DNA from: Pseudomonas putida
GTDB lineage: Bacteria > Pseudomonadota > Gammaproteobacteria > Pseudomonadales > Pseudomonadaceae
Assembly: GCF_005080685.1 (NCBI RefSeq)
Contig: NZ_CP039371.1
Span: forward strand, 3,348,001-3,412,000
Reading direction: 5' to 3'
DNA length: 64,000 bases
The notes below the pieces were generated by a model. It was not told where the DNA came from. It saw only the letters and a list, made by a program, of their open reading frames with translations, and made no database searches. Shown here one piece after another: positions 1 through 7,183 of the stretch; within the stretch, counting starts at the first letter, position 1; every line of letters begins with the position of its first letter. Both the position numbers and the translations under genes were made by a program.

Positions 1-666
1 GGCGCTGCCGCTGGCCTTGCCGGCGCCGTTGAGCACACCGTCGATGCGGTACTTGATGGTCAGGCCCTGGCCGGTCATGCCCAGGTGAATGTCGCTGGCG
101 TGCTGTTTGAGTGCGTCGTAGAGCGTCGAATTGACCAGCTTGACCACTCGGCTCTGGTCTTCGCTGATGCTGGTCAACGACAGCCGTTGCAGAGGATCGC
201 TTTCGTTACCGGCTTCGGCTTCGTGGTCGAGGGCATCGACGGCATGGAAGCTTTCTTCGTGACGGGCCAGGAAGGTGGCGATGTCGGCGGCGTGGGCCAG
301 GTAAAGCGGCGCGCCTTGCAGCACGTCGTCGATCCAGGCCAGGCGGGCGTGGTCGAAGGGGTCGGCGAACACCCCAAGCACTTGCCCCGCCTGCTCGACC
401 AGGATGAATTCGCGCTTCAGGCACTGGGCCAGGCTGACCGTGTCGAAGCAGGGGGTGCTGGCCAGCAGGGTCTGGCTGTCCAGTACGGGGTAATGCAGGG
501 TGGCACCCAGGCGGCGGGTAAACGTGTCTGGCGTGTCGGCGGCGAGCCGCTCCAGGCAGTTGAGCAGGCGTTCGTCGGCGGCTTGCAGACGCGCCTGGGT
601 CAGCAGCTCACGAGAATAGGCTGTGACTTGCGGGGCCGACACACTGCACTGAGATACTTCGGACAT
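1..666 (-). CDS. GspE/PilB-type secretion ATPase, N-terminal part (runs off the left edge)
   Basis: The 222 codons visible start at ATG 666 (MSEVSQ) and stay open to base 1, so the C-terminal ATPase core lies outside the window. The segment around residues 170-220 (DQSRVVKLVNSTL, then a HASDIHLG motif and YRIDGVL) is the hallmark N2 region of type II secretion / type IV pilus assembly ATPases. These are cytoplasmic hexamers that power pseudopilus assembly. The Walker boxes are not in view, so the exact subfamily is open. It follows a lone receiver-domain regulator after 60 bp on the same strand and probably shares its sigma-54 promoter. The proximity to mnxG fits the known dependence of P. 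putida GB-1 Mn oxidase export on type II secretion, but that functional link is inference. Confidence 0.85.
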   Translation of the reverse strand, partial: MSEVSQCSVSAPQVTAYSRELLTQARLQAADERLLNCLERLAADTPDTFTRRLGATLHYPVLDSQTLLASTPCFDTVSLAQCLKREFILVEQAGQVLGVFADPFDHARLAWIDDVLQGAPLYLAHAADIATFLARHEESFHAVDALDHEAEAGNESDPLQRLSLTSISEDQSRVVKLVNSTLYDALKQHASDIHLGMTGQGLTIKYRIDGVLNGAGKASGSA

Positions 667-726
667 GGCCTGCGACTCCGCTCAGGGGCGCGTCGCAGGC
701 TGGCTCGGTCAGGGCTGCGGGCGCCG

Positions 727-1260
727 CTATTCCCCAGTGAGCAGTTGGTCGTCGTCGGGTCCAGGGGGCTTGGCGCCATTACGGCGGCGATCGGCCAGGA
801 CCCAGCTACCATCGAACAACTGCAAGGGGAACGATTCGTTCCTGTTCTGGCGTCGTTCGACGAACCCTTCGGCCGGGTTGTCCGTGGCCCTGCGCTGGCG
901 CTCGATGCCCATCAGGTCGAGGACTGCGCGGGCCAGTTCCGCCAAGGGGAACGGCTTGAACAGGACATGGCTCACGCCCAGTTCGGCGGCCCGCTCACGG
1001 ACCTCGGCGGTCGGGTGGGCGGTAATCAGCACGAAGTGGCACTGCCTGTTCCTGCGCACGGTCTCGAGGACCTGAAAACCCTCCATGTCGGGCAAACGGT
1101 AATCCAGCACAATTACATCCGGTGTCAGGCGTTCAGCCAGGCTGATACCACTGGCACCATCGTGGGCGACATGAACTTCCAGGCCTTGCGCCTGCAGATA
1201 CGCTTGCAGGTTCTGCGCAAGGGTCTGTTCGTCATCGACTACCAATACTCTGTTCACCAA
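727..1260 (-). CDS. Single-domain response regulator with unusual C-terminal tail
   Basis: Residues 1-120 are a CheY-like receiver. The acidic pair follows VLVV, the phospho-acceptor Asp sits in VLDYRLPD near residue 52, the conserved Thr is in ITA and the Lys is in FKPF. There is no DNA-binding or AAA+ output domain. The last 55 residues carry a basic segment (FPLQLFDGSWVLADRRR) that I cannot assign. The start is TTG 1260 or GTG 1257; a GGGAG ribosome site lies 6 nt before the TTG. Upstream is a sigma-54 promoter (1322-1337), and downstream is the GspE-type ATPase. A role in controlling secretion or Mn oxidation is inferred only from position. Confidence 0.85.
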   Translation of the reverse strand: MVNRVLVVDDEQTLAQNLQAYLQAQGLEVHVAHDGASGISLAERLTPDVIVLDYRLPDMEGFQVLETVRRNRQCHFVLITAHPTAEVRERAAELGVSHVLFKPFPLAELARAVLDLMGIERQRRATDNPAEGFVERRQNRNESFPLQLFDGSWVLADRRRNGAKPPGPDDDQLLTGE

Positions 1261-1321
1261 GGCCCACTCCCAAGAACTTCCCGGTTACCCGGTCTGCGAA
1301 GTGCGGCCTTGTACAGGCTTG

Positions 1322-1337
1322 AGCAGGCTTCGTGCCA
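1322..1337 (-). promoter_or_regulatory. Sigma-54 (-24/-12) promoter of the regulator/GspE unit
   Basis: On the minus strand the sequence is TGGCACGAAGCCTGCT. It matches the RpoN consensus TGGCACG-N4-TTGCW at all but one position, with the invariant GG and GC doublets exactly 12 bases apart. It lies about 60 bp before the response-regulator start and below two C4/G4 palindromes that could be activator sites. Confidence 0.75.
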
Positions 1338-1420
1338 GGCATGAATAGTCATCTCGCACCACTTGCAACTCGTTGATTCGCTTGGGTTTACCCCAGTCGT
1401 TCGGAACTCGCGCGTATCCG

Positions 1421-1482
1421 CTTCCCCACTTTCGGGGGAACTGATGGCATATTGCCAATTCGTTATTCCCCAGTAGTGGGGA
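1421..1482. promoter_or_regulatory. Two C4/G4 palindromes, candidate enhancer (UAS) sites
   Basis: Site A (1421-1440) is CTTCCCC-ACTTTC-GGGGGAA and site B (1465-1482) is ATTCCCC-AGTAGT-GGGGA. They lie roughly 110-170 bp upstream of the expected transcription start of the sigma-54 promoter at 1322-1337, the usual distance for sigma-54 enhancer-binding proteins. Site B has the same layout as the palindrome upstream of mnxG at 13154-13171. The same 238-bp gap also holds the 3' end of the mnx operon; no gene is seen in it. Confidence 0.55.
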
Positions 1483-1498
1483 CTCCTCATCGGCGGGC

Positions 1499-2143
1499 TC
1501 AATTAGCGATTTCCACTTTAGCGGATTCACGCAAACGTTGGCGCACGGCATGGCGCGCCTGCCCTTGCAATTGGCCGATGAGCGCGGCCCTGGCCAAGAC
1601 CAGACCCTGTTCTGTTATGACAGAAGCGCTATCACTTTGGTTCTGCATTCCTTGCAACCTGTCGCGATTGGCCTGATAGAAGGCTTCGACATCCGCCTGG
1701 GTAGGTTCGGCCACCTCGCTGAGCTGCGCATAGACCTGCTGGGCAGCCAGCTCGTGGCGGGTGTAGTCAGCGTACTCTGCACGAGTGAAGCCTGCTTGCG
1801 CCAGTCTTTGCTCGAAGATCGCCGGGCTACCGAAGGTGGCTTCGAGCTCGCCGACCTGGGCCGAGACCTGCTCGTCGCTGATGGCGATGCCGCGGCGCTG
1901 GGCCTCCTGCCACAGCAGCTCTTTATCGATCAGCTCGTCCAGGGCCTGGTCGCGCAGGCGCTTGTACAGCGTCGGATTGCGGATGCTACCCAATGCCCGC
2001 CCCTGGGCATCGAGGTATTCGCTGAGGTAGCGTTCCAGGCGCAGCAGGCCGATTTCCACGCCGTTGACCCGCGCCGCAGCCACTTCATTGGCGAACCCGA
2101 CCTTGGCCAGCACCAACAACAGGCACAGCATCACCATACGCAT
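1499..2143 (-). CDS. SurA-N-like periplasmic chaperone without PPIase domain
   Basis: The protein has 214 residues with a signal peptide (MRMVMLCLLLVLAKVGFA). A helical domain follows with the SurA/PpiD N-terminal pattern (LYKRLRDQALDELIDKELL, then RRGIAISDEQV). The parvulin PPIase domain that normally follows is absent, so this would be a holdase-type chaperone rather than an isomerase. The start ATG 2143 has a strong AAGGAGG site. It is the last gene of the mnxG operon, 12 bp after the cytochrome/binding-protein fusion. I infer that it helps the very large exported oxidase or its partners fold in the periplasm. Confidence 0.75.
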   Translation of the reverse strand: MRMVMLCLLLVLAKVGFANEVAAARVNGVEIGLLRLERYLSEYLDAQGRALGSIRNPTLYKRLRDQALDELIDKELLWQEAQRRGIAISDEQVSAQVGELEATFGSPAIFEQRLAQAGFTRAEYADYTRHELAAQQVYAQLSEVAEPTQADVEAFYQANRDRLQGMQNQSDSASVITEQGLVLARAALIGQLQGQARHAVRQRLRESAKVEIAN

Positions 2144-2155
2144 GGCAACCTCCTT

Positions 2156-3664
2156 TCAACGGGCATCCGGCAAGGGCCGGTACGGGGTAACGGAAGTGAA
2201 ACTCGGCCCTGGCAGCGACACGCTCACGACATGGGCGCCGGCCAACCCCTCGCGGCGACCGGGGCCGAAGCCCAGCACCGGGGTAAGCCCGGTGTCGATG
2301 TCGTGCAGGGCTTCGAGCGCAGCCACCAGGCGTTCACGACTGGCATCTCGCCCGATCTGCTTGAGCGCTTCGGTCAGCAGGCGCAGGGCGCACAAGGTGT
2401 TGACCTGCAACACGGCCTGGCGCCGGTCCAGCCCCTGGCGTTGTTGCACGGCGGCCAGGCTCGCCAGCCCCTGCTCGCTCCAGTCGCCGGGCACGTAGGG
2501 GTACGCCAGCAAGACCCGCTGCGACCATTGCTGCGCGAGCCCCGGCAACGCCGCTGCCACCTGGCTGGAGGCGGCCAGCAGGTAAGGCTGGCGCCCTGCC
2601 GACTGCAAGCTCGCCGCCAGTTCGGCGAATGCCTGGGCATGCCCAAGGAAGACGATGCCCTGCCCCTCGCTGGCCTGACCGTTGAACGCTTCGACCGGCG
2701 GTACCGACCAGCCCTGAGCTTGCAAGGCCATGCGTACCTGTTCCGCCTGGTCGGCCTGCTCGACGCCCGCATACACCACACGCAGTCCCTGCGGGGGCAG
2801 CCCCAGCCCCTCGCGGGCGTAGGCAGCCAAGCTCAGCAGCTGGGTGGGCAGCGCCGGCATGGGGTCGAAGATCTGCGTGCTGCCAGGGCCTTGCGGGGCA
2901 CTGCCGACCAGGGGCACTTCCTGACGCTCCAGCACCGTGGCAAGGCGAGCGTCGAGCATTGGGGCGATCGGCGCCACCAGGGCGAACGCCTGCTGGTCGT
3001 CGATCAGGCGATTCAAGGCCTGTTCGGCGCTGGCTGGGGAGTCGCCGGGATCGAGTACCACCAATTGCAGCTGACGCCCATGGATGCCGCCCTGCTGGTT
3101 GAGTTGTGCCAGACTGTCTTCCAGCACCGCCCGCACCACCTGCCCGGCTCCGGCCAACGGCCCCTGGCTGGGTAGCAGCGTGCCCAGGCGCAGCACGCCG
3201 TCCTCCACGCCAGGGTCGCGCTCGTCGGCCAGGCGCTTGAGGTAGGCGGTGAGGTTGCGCTGGTCGGCCAGGGTCAACTCGAACCGGGGCATGGCCGGAT
3301 CCAGGCGGTTGCCGGAAGGATCGACGCCTTGCTGGATGGCGCGGGCCAACGTGCTGTCGCGATAGGCTGGATAGCTGCGGCCATTGGCCTGGCGCTCTCC
3401 TTGCCCCGACGCCAGGCGTCGCCAATCGAGGCTGGGCGGGCGCACGCCGCCCTCGGCCCGACCGCGGCCATCGTTGCCGTGGCAACTGCCGCATGGCAGC
3501 ACCGAGGCTGGTACGCGCATGTCGCTGGCGCCTACGCGGGCCTGCAGCTGCACGTCGCTGCTGGAAACGCCTTCGCGGTACAAACGTTTGCCGGCCTGCT
3601 CGTTAGCGGTCAGATCCAGGGCCAAGGCCGAGCCGCAAGGTACGAGACACATGATGACCGCCAT
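2156..3664 (-). CDS. Cytochrome c fused to a type-1 periplasmic binding protein
   Basis: Near residue 50 is a c-type haem site CGSCHG with a plausible Met ligand further on (AMPRF). From about residue 150 to the end the protein reads as a LivJ-like type-1 periplasmic binding fold (RLGTLLPSQGPLAGAG, NQQGGIHGRQLQLVVLD, DDQQAFALVAPIAP). About 502 residues follow the ATG at 3664. That start gives a hydrophobic segment without an N-terminal charge, and no good ribosome site is seen, so the start is uncertain. A longer reading would run through a REP pair and is unlikely. It sits between the SCO genes and the SurA-like gene, so electron transfer or ligand sensing around the Mn oxidase is plausible but unproven. 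Confidence 0.75.
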   Translation of the reverse strand: MAVIMCLVPCGSALALDLTANEQAGKRLYREGVSSSDVQLQARVGASDMRVPASVLPCGSCHGNDGRGRAEGGVRPPSLDWRRLASGQGERQANGRSYPAYRDSTLARAIQQGVDPSGNRLDPAMPRFELTLADQRNLTAYLKRLADERDPGVEDGVLRLGTLLPSQGPLAGAGQVVRAVLEDSLAQLNQQGGIHGRQLQLVVLDPGDSPASAEQALNRLIDDQQAFALVAPIAPMLDARLATVLERQEVPLVGSAPQGPGSTQIFDPMPALPTQLLSLAAYAREGLGLPPQGLRVVYAGVEQADQAEQVRMALQAQGWSVPPVEAFNGQASEGQGIVFLGHAQAFAELAASLQSAGRQPYLLAASSQVAAALPGLAQQWSQRVLLAYPYVPGDWSEQGLASLAAVQQRQGLDRRQAVLQVNTLCALRLLTEALKQIGRDASRERLVAALEALHDIDTGLTPVLGFGPGRREGLAGAHVVSVSLPGPSFTSVTPYRPLPDAR

Positions 3665-3690
3665 CAGCCACGCCAGCCTGGAAGGAGCTT

Positions 3691-3809
3691 CTGTGGGAGC
3701 GGCCTTGTGTCGCGAATGGGCTGCGACGCAGCCCCAGCGACGCCTGTATCGCTGCGGACTTTCTGGGGCCGCTGCGCGCCCCTTTCGCGACACAAGGCCG
3801 CTCCCACAG
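3691..3809. repeat. Inverted pair of REP elements
   Basis: Two perfectly complementary 26-base arms (3691-3716 and 3784-3809), each containing GGGAGCGGCCTTGTGTCGCG, face each other across 67 bases. This is the standard head-to-head REP arrangement of P. putida. It fills the gap between the SCO gene and the cytochrome fusion gene and could stabilise mRNA or cause partial termination inside the mnx operon. Confidence 0.9.
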
Positions 3810-3849
3810 GCCGGGTGGCAAGCTCCAGGCAGTCCCAGGTTCATGGCCG

Positions 3850-4515
3850 CTACCGCCCCGCCAGGGGTTGCGCCAGCAGCTGCATGCGCTGGGCGATGGC
3901 CACCGGGGGTGCATCCGGGCGGATCTTGCTCCAGCGTTTGCCCGCCACATCGCCGGCAATCAGCTGGGTCGAGTGCTGCTCGGGGCTTGGCAGGAACTGG
4001 CCAAGGCGGCCCAGCACCAGATCGACATTGGCCTTGTCACCCGTAAGGAACAGCCAATTGGGCCCATCGACGCCCTGCTTCTCGGCAAACGCCTTGAGCA
4101 CCGCTGGCGTGTCGTTGAGCGGATCGCTGCTGATCGACACGAAGATCACCTGGGCCGCCAGTTCCTCGCCCATCGCCTCGCGCACCTCACGCAGCTTGCG
4201 GGTAATCAGTGGGCAAGCGTCGGTACAGTGGGTGAAGATCACGTTGAGCATCACCACCTTGTCCTTGAGCACGTCGCTGTAGAATCGCAGCTCGCGACCG
4301 TTCTGGTCCTTGAGCAACGTGTCGGTGAACCAGGCCTGGGCATCGTGGGTGCCGCCACCACTGGTGATTGCCGGGGGGGCCGGTTGCGGGTTGGGCTCGG
4401 CTTGCGGAGCATGGCCTTCATGGGCGAACGCCACCGAGCTGAGAATCCACAGGCAGGCCACCAAGGCCAGCCAGTCGGCGCTGCGCATCGTGGTATGGCG
4501 GGTCGCGCTGTTCAT
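3850..4515 (-). CDS. SCO1/SenC copper chaperone (second copy)
   Basis: This 221-residue thioredoxin-fold protein has an N-terminal hydrophobic signal or anchor. The copper-binding pair is in HCTDAC (CxxxC spacing) near residue 75, and the SCO features LDQNG-like and VSISSDPLNDT are present. SCO proteins deliver copper to, or reduce thiols at, cupro-enzymes on the periplasmic side. The start ATG 4515 has an AGAGGTG site and overlaps the preceding SCO gene by 4 bases. In this operon the likely client is the multicopper oxidase MnxG rather than cytochrome oxidase, which is inference from context. Confidence 0.9.
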   Translation of the reverse strand: MNSATRHTTMRSADWLALVACLWILSSVAFAHEGHAPQAEPNPQPAPPAITSGGGTHDAQAWFTDTLLKDQNGRELRFYSDVLKDKVVMLNVIFTHCTDACPLITRKLREVREAMGEELAAQVIFVSISSDPLNDTPAVLKAFAEKQGVDGPNWLFLTGDKANVDLVLGRLGQFLPSPEQHSTQLIAGDVAGKRWSKIRPDAPPVAIAQRMQLLAQPLAGR

Positions 4516-5180
4516 GGCTGCACCTCTTGATGATCGGCAATGGCGGTGCTCTTGGCGTGTACCCGACGGGCGCTGAGGCGGTTGATCTCCTCGACCAGCA
4601 CTGCCGGGTCGGTAAAGCCGTAGTAGCGGGTCCAGTGGCCACTGCGGCCATCACCGACCAGGATCAGCGGCGGATGCTGGCTGAGGTCGGCGCTGAAGCT
4701 GCCGAGCCCTTTGAGGGTCTCGGTGATGGCATAGGGCGAGCCGGTCAGCCAGTGCCAACCCGGCCCGTGCTGGAACGTCTTGGCATAGGCCTGCAGGCGC
4801 TTGGCGTCGTCGCGCTGCGGGTCGACGCTGATCGATACCAGTTGCACGTCGTCACCCACGCGACCGCCCAGTTGCTGCTGGACCTTGCCCATGATCGAGG
4901 AAACCACCGGGCATACCGTGGTGCAGCTGGTGTAGATGAAGCCCATGACCACCAGCCGGTCGCCGACCAGATCCTTTTCCAGGCGTACCGGCATGCCGTC
5001 CTGGTCGAGCAGAGAGACATCGGCGAAGCGCACGCTGGCCTTTTCCTGGTGAAGCGCCGGCGGCTGCGGCGCGCCGCCGTTGTGCTCGTGCCCGGCATGG
5101 GCCAAGGCCAACTGGGCGGACAGCACCAGGGGCAAGGTCAGGCTCAGGGACAACAGCTTGCAAGCAGGCTTGGTGTTCAT
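4512..5180 (-). CDS. SCO1/SenC copper chaperone (first copy)
   Basis: The protein has 222 residues with a signal peptide ending near AQLALAHA. A short His-rich stretch (HAGHEHNGG) follows that may bind metal. The SCO copper motif SCTTVCP is near residue 85, with VSISVDPQRDD after it. Its start overlaps the stop of the beta-propeller gene, and its stop overlaps the second SCO start, so the two copies are translationally coupled. They differ considerably in sequence, suggesting division of labour (for example reductant versus copper donor) rather than a recent duplication. Confidence 0.9.
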   Translation of the reverse strand: MNTKPACKLLSLSLTLPLVLSAQLALAHAGHEHNGGAPQPPALHQEKASVRFADVSLLDQDGMPVRLEKDLVGDRLVVMGFIYTSCTTVCPVVSSIMGKVQQQLGGRVGDDVQLVSISVDPQRDDAKRLQAYAKTFQHGPGWHWLTGSPYAITETLKGLGSFSADLSQHPPLILVGDGRSGHWTRYYGFTDPAVLVEEINRLSARRVHAKSTAIADHQEVQP

Positions 5181-7165
5181 CGCACACTCCTGATTTCACT
5201 TGGGACAGCGCCTCGGGCGCTGGTGGCAGCGGCCGGCAGGACGCGCAGGCTGGTGTAGTTTTCTTCGGCGAACTTGCGCCCCAGCGAGGGCGACTGCACG
5301 TGCAGGTACCAGGCGCCAGGGTCGGGCAGGGTCAAGGCGGCCTGATAGATGCCTGCCTCCACTTCCTCCAGCGGCAATTCGCGTGGCATCGACGACGGCG
5401 CCAGGAAATAACGCAAGTGCAGGTCACGCAGGCCCGCACGCGGCTTGCCGTCGTCGCCGACGATCCGCACCCGGGCGGTGAACGTGCTGTGCTGCGGCAG
5501 TGGTTTGTCCAGGCCGATGAACTCGGCGTGCCCGCCTCGCCGCCTGGCCGCACCGGGGGCCACGGCCACCTCGGTACTGAAGCAGTGGATGATCTGCGGC
5601 TGGTTGAGCAGGAACGCGACGTCGAAGGCGCCTGCAGCCGGCATCTTCACCGTCGAGCCATACACCCCCGGTGCCAGCTCGCGCAGGCTGCGGTCGACGA
5701 CGATCGCCGCCCGCGCCTGATGGCCACGGTTGTTGTAACCGGACATCGGCGCGTTCATGCCTTCGGCGTAGAAGTAGGTGGTGTTGTCCACCGGGTTGAC
5801 CACGAACACCGAATTGTCGTCGCGCGATACCGACAACCCCTGGGCCAACGGCAGGTCACCGGCCTGGCGCGGTGCGGCGGGGCCGGCCTCGAAACCTTGG
5901 ACGATCGGCTGGCGACCTTCACCGAGACTGCCCAGGTTGATCATGCTGACCTTGGGCGAAGCCAGGCCACGCACGTAGGCATAGCCCTTGGTGAAGGTCA
6001 GTTGATACGGCTCGGCAGACACCGGAATGCGATGGATTACCCGATCGGTACTGGCATCGATGACCAGGGCCTGGTTTTCCAGGGTATTGAGCACGATGCC
6101 GTAGCGTCCGTCGCTGCTGAATCGCATCGGCCCCAACCCCTGCTCGGCCTTGACGATATGCCGCAGCTGGTGGCTGCGGGCATCGAACACCCGCACCGTG
6201 CCCTCCCGGCCATCGGCCACGTACACAGCCTCCGACAGTGCCGAGTAGGCCACCGACAATGGGTGCGGCCCCACCGGTACGGACTTGAGCAAGCGCATCT
6301 CGGGGATATCGATGATGCTCAAGGTGCCGCTGTCGCGGTTGCTGACGAAGGCATAGCGCGAGTCGCCGCTAAAGGCGATTTCGTGATGCCCGCTGCCGGT
6401 GGCGAAGCTCTTGAGCATGGTGCGCCCAGGAACGTCGATCACCGTCACCCCGCTCTTGGCCGGATCGTTGCTGTTGTTGCCGACCCACAGCCGGTGCTGG
6501 TCCGGCTGCAGGGCGACGCGCAGCGGGTGTGCACCGGCGTCAAGGTCGGCCACGCGGGTGAAGGTCTCGGTATCGATCACCGCGATCTTGCCGCGTTCGG
6601 GAATCGACACGAAGACCTGCTTGTCGTCGCTGGTGGCCACCCAGTCCATCGGCGGGCCAGGCAGTTCGATGCGCGCCAGGGTGCTGGTGATGCCCCCCAC
6701 CGATACCGTCGGGTCGATCACCGTCAGGCTGGCGTCCTTGTTCAGCACCAGCAGGAAGTAGCCGTTGAGATCGAGCAATGGCCGGGCGCCGATGCTGCTC
6801 TTGAGAAACAACGCGACACGGGCCTTGCAGCTCTGGTCGCGTGAGCCCCCTGGCGGCGCCGACTGCGCCGGGTCGATCCAGGCCCCCGGCGCCATGCCCG
6901 ACAGCGGCTGGCCGCTGGCCTGGTCGGTGACCTTGAAGCGGATGTTGGCGAAATCCCCCTCGCGCAACACCTCGCCGCTCAGTGGCCGGGCCTCGAACTC
7001 CACGGTCAGCCCATCCCGGCTGAGCCGGTGCAGGGCCTGGGGATCCTCAGGCTCCTGCAACAGCTCGCGCGGGTCGCACCAGAGCTTCTCATATGCCACC
7101 CCAAGGCCGATCAGCGCTACTCCCAACAGCATCCCCAGGTACGCCGGGCGAGTCTTCTTGTTCAT
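5177..7165 (-). CDS. Membrane-anchored beta-propeller (YncE/cytochrome D1-like) protein
   Basis: The 662 residues begin with one N-terminal membrane segment (AYLGMLLGVALIGLGVAY). Repeated propeller blades follow with typical YncE phrases (VFVSIPERGKIAVIDTET, YAFVSNRDSGTLSIIDIP, YVADGREGTVRVFDA). The last 120 residues form a separate beta-rich domain (FTARVRIVGDDGKPRAGL, GAWYLHVQSPSLGRKFAE) resembling FixH/YtkA-type modules. No haem or copper motif is evident. It is directly downstream of mnxG (18-bp gap) with a GGGGGAG-type ribosome site. It may be an envelope partner or scaffold for the oxidase; the biochemical role is unknown. Confidence 0.8.
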   Translation of the reverse strand: MNKKTRPAYLGMLLGVALIGLGVAYEKLWCDPRELLQEPEDPQALHRLSRDGLTVEFEARPLSGEVLREGDFANIRFKVTDQASGQPLSGMAPGAWIDPAQSAPPGGSRDQSCKARVALFLKSSIGARPLLDLNGYFLLVLNKDASLTVIDPTVSVGGITSTLARIELPGPPMDWVATSDDKQVFVSIPERGKIAVIDTETFTRVADLDAGAHPLRVALQPDQHRLWVGNNSNDPAKSGVTVIDVPGRTMLKSFATGSGHHEIAFSGDSRYAFVSNRDSGTLSIIDIPEMRLLKSVPVGPHPLSVAYSALSEAVYVADGREGTVRVFDARSHQLRHIVKAEQGLGPMRFSSDGRYGIVLNTLENQALVIDASTDRVIHRIPVSAEPYQLTFTKGYAYVRGLASPKVSMINLGSLGEGRQPIVQGFEAGPAAPRQAGDLPLAQGLSVSRDDNSVFVVNPVDNTTYFYAEGMNAPMSGYNNRGHQARAAIVVDRSLRELAPGVYGSTVKMPAAGAFDVAFLLNQPQIIHCFSTEVAVAPGAARRRGGHAEFIGLDKPLPQHSTFTARVRIVGDDGKPRAGLRDLHLRYFLAPSSMPRELPLEEVEAGIYQAALTLPDPGAWYLHVQSPSLGRKFAEENYTSLRVLPAAATSARGAVPSEIRSVR

Positions 7166-7183
7166 GCTCGCGCTCCCCCTTCC

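Noticed and set aside
85..1344. 419-codon plus-strand frame
   Set aside because: Opposite the GspE-type and receiver genes; it has no domain, and it runs across their promoter.
1538..3175. 545-codon plus-strand frame
   Set aside because: Antisense to the SurA-like and cytochrome-fusion genes, both of which have recognisable motifs.
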